8,888 bases of DNA from Planctomycetota bacterium (GTDB taxonomy: Bacteria; Planctomycetota; Phycisphaerae; Sedimentisphaerales; Anaerobacaceae): assembly GCA_013202635.1 (NCBI GenBank), contig JABMRO010000588.1:1-8888 (forward strand), written 5' to 3'. This document shows positions 6,286 to 8,888 of this stretch, one piece after another. Position 1 is the stretch's first letter. The number at the start of each line of letters is the position of its first letter. The notes below the pieces were generated by a model. That model was not told the DNA's origin, ran no database searches, and saw only the letters and a program-made list of their open reading frames with translations. The position numbers and the translations under genes were made by a program.

Positions 6286-6452
6286 TTAGTTAGAGGGAAG
6301 TAAAGTTATTGAAATTCTCTCAAAAACGAGGACTCTTTCCGGGGGGAGAAAAAATGGCACTCATAAAAAATGTACTGCAAAATCGACGTGGCGCTGTCTT
6401 AATCATATCTATGATCTTCGTGCTTATATTATCCAGCTTGGCAGTATCGCTG
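6269..6452 (+). repeat. Inverted duplication, right arm
   Basis: Partner of 5842-6022. It covers the promoter -10 region, leader, ribosome-binding site and the first ~33 codons of the intact PilX-like gene. Similarity fades after 'AVSL', apart from a short block near 'GTNV'. Confidence 0.85.
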
Positions 6453-7736
6453 GCCACTATGTCCGGCACAAACGTCCAGCTTGCTTCTAATCAGCACAAG
6501 CTCAATTCAACTCTATCTGCCGCTCATTCCGGCCTGGAAGCAATGCGATACTGGATGGATCGTATCACAATACCAGATTCGACATCTCCATCCAACTATC
6601 TGAGTACAGTATTCAGCAGCCTCCAAAACGATCTGGCTGCCAACAGCATCACAAACATAAGCGCAAGTTACAGCAGTCCAATAATAACTATTCCGCCGGT
6701 CATGCTGGCAACACCCGACAATATGAACTTTGAAGCTACCATCGAACAACTTAATAATAATACGCTTCAGATGGACGTCATCGGCAGAAGTGACCAAATA
6801 ACGCGCACAATAAGAGTGAATTATAATATCGCACCGAAAAAACATCCTATTTTCGATTATGGAATTGCAACCAAAGGGCCTCTCCATTTGCAGGGTAGTA
6901 CCGAAGTCAATGGCCTTAATGATACTTCAGAAGCAAATGTATATATCGAAAGTACGAACAACAACGATGCGCTTTCATTGACGGGTAATTGCACAATAGC
7001 CGGTAATGTCAGCATCTCAAATCTTTCTGCCAATCCAAGTGTCAGTAATTCAAGTTCCATAGGCGGCGAAACCGGCCAGGATGCCATCGATAACCATGTT
7101 AACATCGAAGCGACCTCTACTGATTTCCCCATTCCGGACCCGGCAGCTTTTGAGCATTATGTTGTTAATACTTTTGATCCGGCGACTGACACGACCACAG
7201 ACATGACACTTGAAAATATTAGAATCCCCGCAGGTACAGACCCTCATTTCTCGGGTCATGTAACCCTCAAAGGAATAGTATTTATCGAAACACCCAATAT
7301 CGTCGAGTTCACAGGTAACACCGAGATTATCGGCATCATTATAGGTGATGGTGATTTGGATTATCCATCCGACGACAATCAACTTATTTTCCGAGGAAAT
7401 GTTGACAGCAGCAGCGTATCTCAACTCGATGCTACTTTTGGCGATATCACTCAAGAAACGGGGACATTCTTAATGGCTCCCGGATTTGACGCTTCCTTCG
7501 GGGGAAGTTTCAATACCATTAACGGCGCCATTGCCGCAAGCGGGATCGAATTTTTCGGAAATGCCGGCGGAACGGTCAACGGCTCTATAATAAACTACGG
7601 AGAGGACCCTATGACCTTAGTCGGCAGTGTTGATTTAGTCTTTAATCGCTCAGAAATAACGGAAAATCCCGCAGGCTTCGAGACCTCTATGGTACTTGAG
7701 TTTCAAACCGACACCTACTCGGAACCGGTTCCGTAA
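6354..7736 (+). CDS. PilX N-terminal domain-like protein with beta-rich exported region
   Basis: 460 residues from ATG 6354, which has a strong ribosome-binding site, GGGGGGAG (6341-6348), 5 bases upstream; site and start are both conserved in the inverted copy. A TTG at 6309 would add 15 residues, partly encoded by the ribosome-binding site, and is less likely. The N-terminus has a short basic stretch (RRG, 11-13) followed by a hydrophobic helix (14-36, 'AVLIISMIFVLILSSLAVSL') and 'LSAAHSGLEAMRYW' (54-67). This is typical of PilX-like minor pilins and type II secretion pseudopilin-like proteins; the usual Glu5 is absent, as in many PilX proteins. Residues ~163-460 are rich in Gly, Asn, Thr and short strands ('GPLHLQGSTEVNG', 'VTLKGIVFIE', 'GGTVNGSII'), suggesting a solenoid or bactofilin-like beta domain outside the inner membrane. 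The function is probably a minor pilin-like or surface component; partners are not in the window. Confidence 0.85.
   Translation: MALIKNVLQNRRGAVLIISMIFVLILSSLAVSLATMSGTNVQLASNQHKLNSTLSAAHSGLEAMRYWMDRITIPDSTSPSNYLSTVFSSLQNDLAANSITNISASYSSPIITIPPVMLATPDNMNFEATIEQLNNNTLQMDVIGRSDQITRTIRVNYNIAPKKHPIFDYGIATKGPLHLQGSTEVNGLNDTSEANVYIESTNNNDALSLTGNCTIAGNVSISNLSANPSVSNSSSIGGETGQDAIDNHVNIEATSTDFPIPDPAAFEHYVVNTFDPATDTTTDMTLENIRIPAGTDPHFSGHVTLKGIVFIETPNIVEFTGNTEIIGIIIGDGDLDYPSDDNQLIFRGNVDSSSVSQLDATFGDITQETGTFLMAPGFDASFGGSFNTINGAIAASGIEFFGNAGGTVNGSIINYGEDPMTLVGSVDLVFNRSEITENPAGFETSMVLEFQTDTYSEPVP
7720..7733. repeat. 14-bp perfect palindrome at the end of the PilX-like gene
   Basis: CGGAACCGGTTCCG ends exactly at the base before the TAA stop. 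As RNA it folds to a 5-bp stem with a CCGG loop. No U-run follows on either strand, so it is not a standard terminator, although it sits where two convergent genes must end. Confidence 0.5.
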
Positions 7737-7745
7737 ACGCTAATG

Positions 7746-8741
7746 TCAGCGGATATTTGGGAAGGTTGGTGAAATTCTCTTGAACTCAATTGAGTCTTTT
7801 ACTCTGGCTCTATCACCCCAGTAGGTATATCCTGCAAAATGATAGTTATTAATCACTTCGTCATTTCGGATGTGATTAAGATACATGTAAACCGGCCTCA
7901 TCCTGCTAAATGCCCTGTCTCGTAATATGAAGTTTTCAATATCACCCCAGCTCGGGTCAAAAGGGACCCAACCATAGTCATGCAGAAAGACCTCAGCCCA
8001 ATTATGTTTCGGTGAGATGTCATCGAAACGCAGTGTATAGCCTGCAGCGAATCTGGCCGGGATGTTTTTTGCCCTGCAAAGAGCAACGAATAAATCAGAG
8101 TACTCGGTACAGTCACCTTTCTTCCATTGCAGGGCTTTGACTGCACCCCAGTCTTTTCCGTTGTGTGCCGTGTACTCCATATTATCAATAACATAGTTAT
8201 ATATATTTTTCACTATGTCTATTTGTGTTTGACCCTCTATGCTTTCGGCGATTTGCCATATCTCGGCATTGTCTTTTTCTATATATTTTTCATGTTTTAG
8301 AAAATCCCTGAATCCAGTGTCTTCGTAACCGTCGAATCCGGATTTTTCTCTTGCGGTGAGCAGGTCATACCTTAGCAGTTCGGCCCTGATGTTTATTTCC
8401 ACTTTCTTTTGCCTGTCAGGCTTGATAAAGACAAATTCCGCATAACGGTTTCCATTTTTATTTAAAATCCTTGATGGCTTCGGAGAGTACTTTATGCCCA
8501 AAATCTTCTGTCTGCCAGGTATCGTCTCCGGCAGTATGACAACGAAGCTTATCCTGAAAGTGTCTCCGGGGACGGATAAATCATAAGATAAGTCCAACTC
8601 CACCGTATTACTTTGGATTGTTTTGCTCTGCGGCCTCAGCTGGTATTGCCTTTTTTGCCGAAGCATGGATCGAGCGCTTAGGTCTTCGTGATATATAGAA
8701 ATAATCAGCAGCAACACCAGAGATAATTTTCTCAACTTCAT
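7746..8741 (-). CDS. Secreted transglutaminase-like (papain-fold) protein
   Basis: 331 residues from ATG 8741, chosen because GGA (8751-8749) lies 7 bases upstream and the protein then opens with a signal peptide: MKLRK, hydrophobic 'LVLLLIISI', probable cleavage near 'LSA' (23). The in-frame ATG 8768 and TTG 8771 have no ribosome-binding site. Residues ~30-140 form a beta-rich N-terminal domain ('VELDLSYDLSVPGDTFRISF'), as in many bacterial transglutaminase-like exoproteins. The core has Cys211 in 'KKGDCTEYSDLFVALCRAKN', His246 in 'KHNWAEVF' and Asp262 in 'FDPSWGD', an intact catalytic triad. Families with this core act as cysteine proteases/amidases or cross-linking enzymes; the substrate is unknown, with cell-surface protein or peptide likely. 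The gene is convergent with the PilX-like gene, with 9 bases between stop codons. Confidence 0.9.
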   Translation of the reverse strand: MKLRKLSLVLLLIISIYHEDLSARSMLRQKRQYQLRPQSKTIQSNTVELDLSYDLSVPGDTFRISFVVILPETIPGRQKILGIKYSPKPSRILNKNGNRYAEFVFIKPDRQKKVEINIRAELLRYDLLTAREKSGFDGYEDTGFRDFLKHEKYIEKDNAEIWQIAESIEGQTQIDIVKNIYNYVIDNMEYTAHNGKDWGAVKALQWKKGDCTEYSDLFVALCRAKNIPARFAAGYTLRFDDISPKHNWAEVFLHDYGWVPFDPSWGDIENFILRDRAFSRMRPVYMYLNHIRNDEVINNYHFAGYTYWGDRARVKDSIEFKRISPTFPNIR

Positions 8742-8888
8742 TGAGTTTTCCAAGAGGACAGTCAGCATCAATTAACAGATAAACTACGTAGCTTGAAATA
8801 CAAAGCAGCAGAGACGCTGGTTACGCAACCCCATACGACAATCCGATTAAGCAATAACTTTCTTTAGCTATGATGGACACTTCCTTAC
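8742..8888 (-). other. Upstream region of the transglutaminase-like gene, no confident promoter
   Basis: On the minus strand I find no pair of -35/-10 boxes with good match and spacing. Small palindromes CTACGTAG and GGTT-ACGC-AACC occur. An ATG at 8873 on the plus strand lacks a ribosome-binding site, and its frame cannot be judged at the window edge. Confidence 0.3.

Noticed and set aside
6309..6353. TTG start adding 15 residues to the PilX-like protein
   Set aside because: A GAGGGAAG lies at a workable distance, but the extension is partly encoded by the conserved ribosome-binding site of ATG 6354 and its sequence is not kept in the inverted copy.

Overview
The window looks like chromosomal DNA of a Planctomycetota bacterium, most likely of the Phycisphaerae/Sedimentisphaerales type. 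That placement is an inference from gene content, not a search result. The indications are a bifunctional fucokinase/GDP-fucose pyrophosphorylase, a DUF1573 lipoprotein, a secreted beta-helix protein and PilX-like 'RGAVLIISMIFVLI' proteins, all at moderate GC. No rRNA, tRNA, CRISPR array, transposase or phage gene is visible.

Region 1 (1-2830) is a fucose-salvage pair on the plus strand. A 5'-truncated fkp-type gene is followed 43 bp later by a small mutarotase of the RhaM (DUF718) family. The mutarotase would interconvert L-fucose anomers, and FKP would phosphorylate fucose at C1 and couple it to GTP to give GDP-L-fucose.

Region 2 (2874-5630) is an envelope/secretion operon on the plus strand. 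It has a strong sigma70-like promoter (TTGACT-N17-TAATAT) with an 18-bp operator-like palindrome over the -35 box. A DUF1573 lipoprotein and a secreted right-handed beta-helix protein follow, 8 bp apart. About 160 bp past the second gene lies a perfect TATAAT box, then a short segment ending in a strong intrinsic terminator whose loop carries an anti-Shine-Dalgarno sequence. This may be a small RNA gene.

Region 3 (5651-7736) is the most unusual part. A gene for a PilX-like, single-membrane-segment protein (6354-7736, plus) faces a decayed copy of the same family (5945-5651, minus). Promoter, leader, ribosome-binding site and first codons are duplicated in inverted orientation, with a perfect 38-bp match inside the coding part. 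The minus copy is frameshifted by a perfect 23-bp tandem duplication and has lost its middle, but keeps a family-like C-terminus.

Region 4 (7746-8888) holds a secreted transglutaminase-like protein on the minus strand with an intact Cys-His-Asp triad. It converges on the PilX-like gene with 9 bp between stop codons. The last ~147 bp are its upstream region, where no confident promoter was found.
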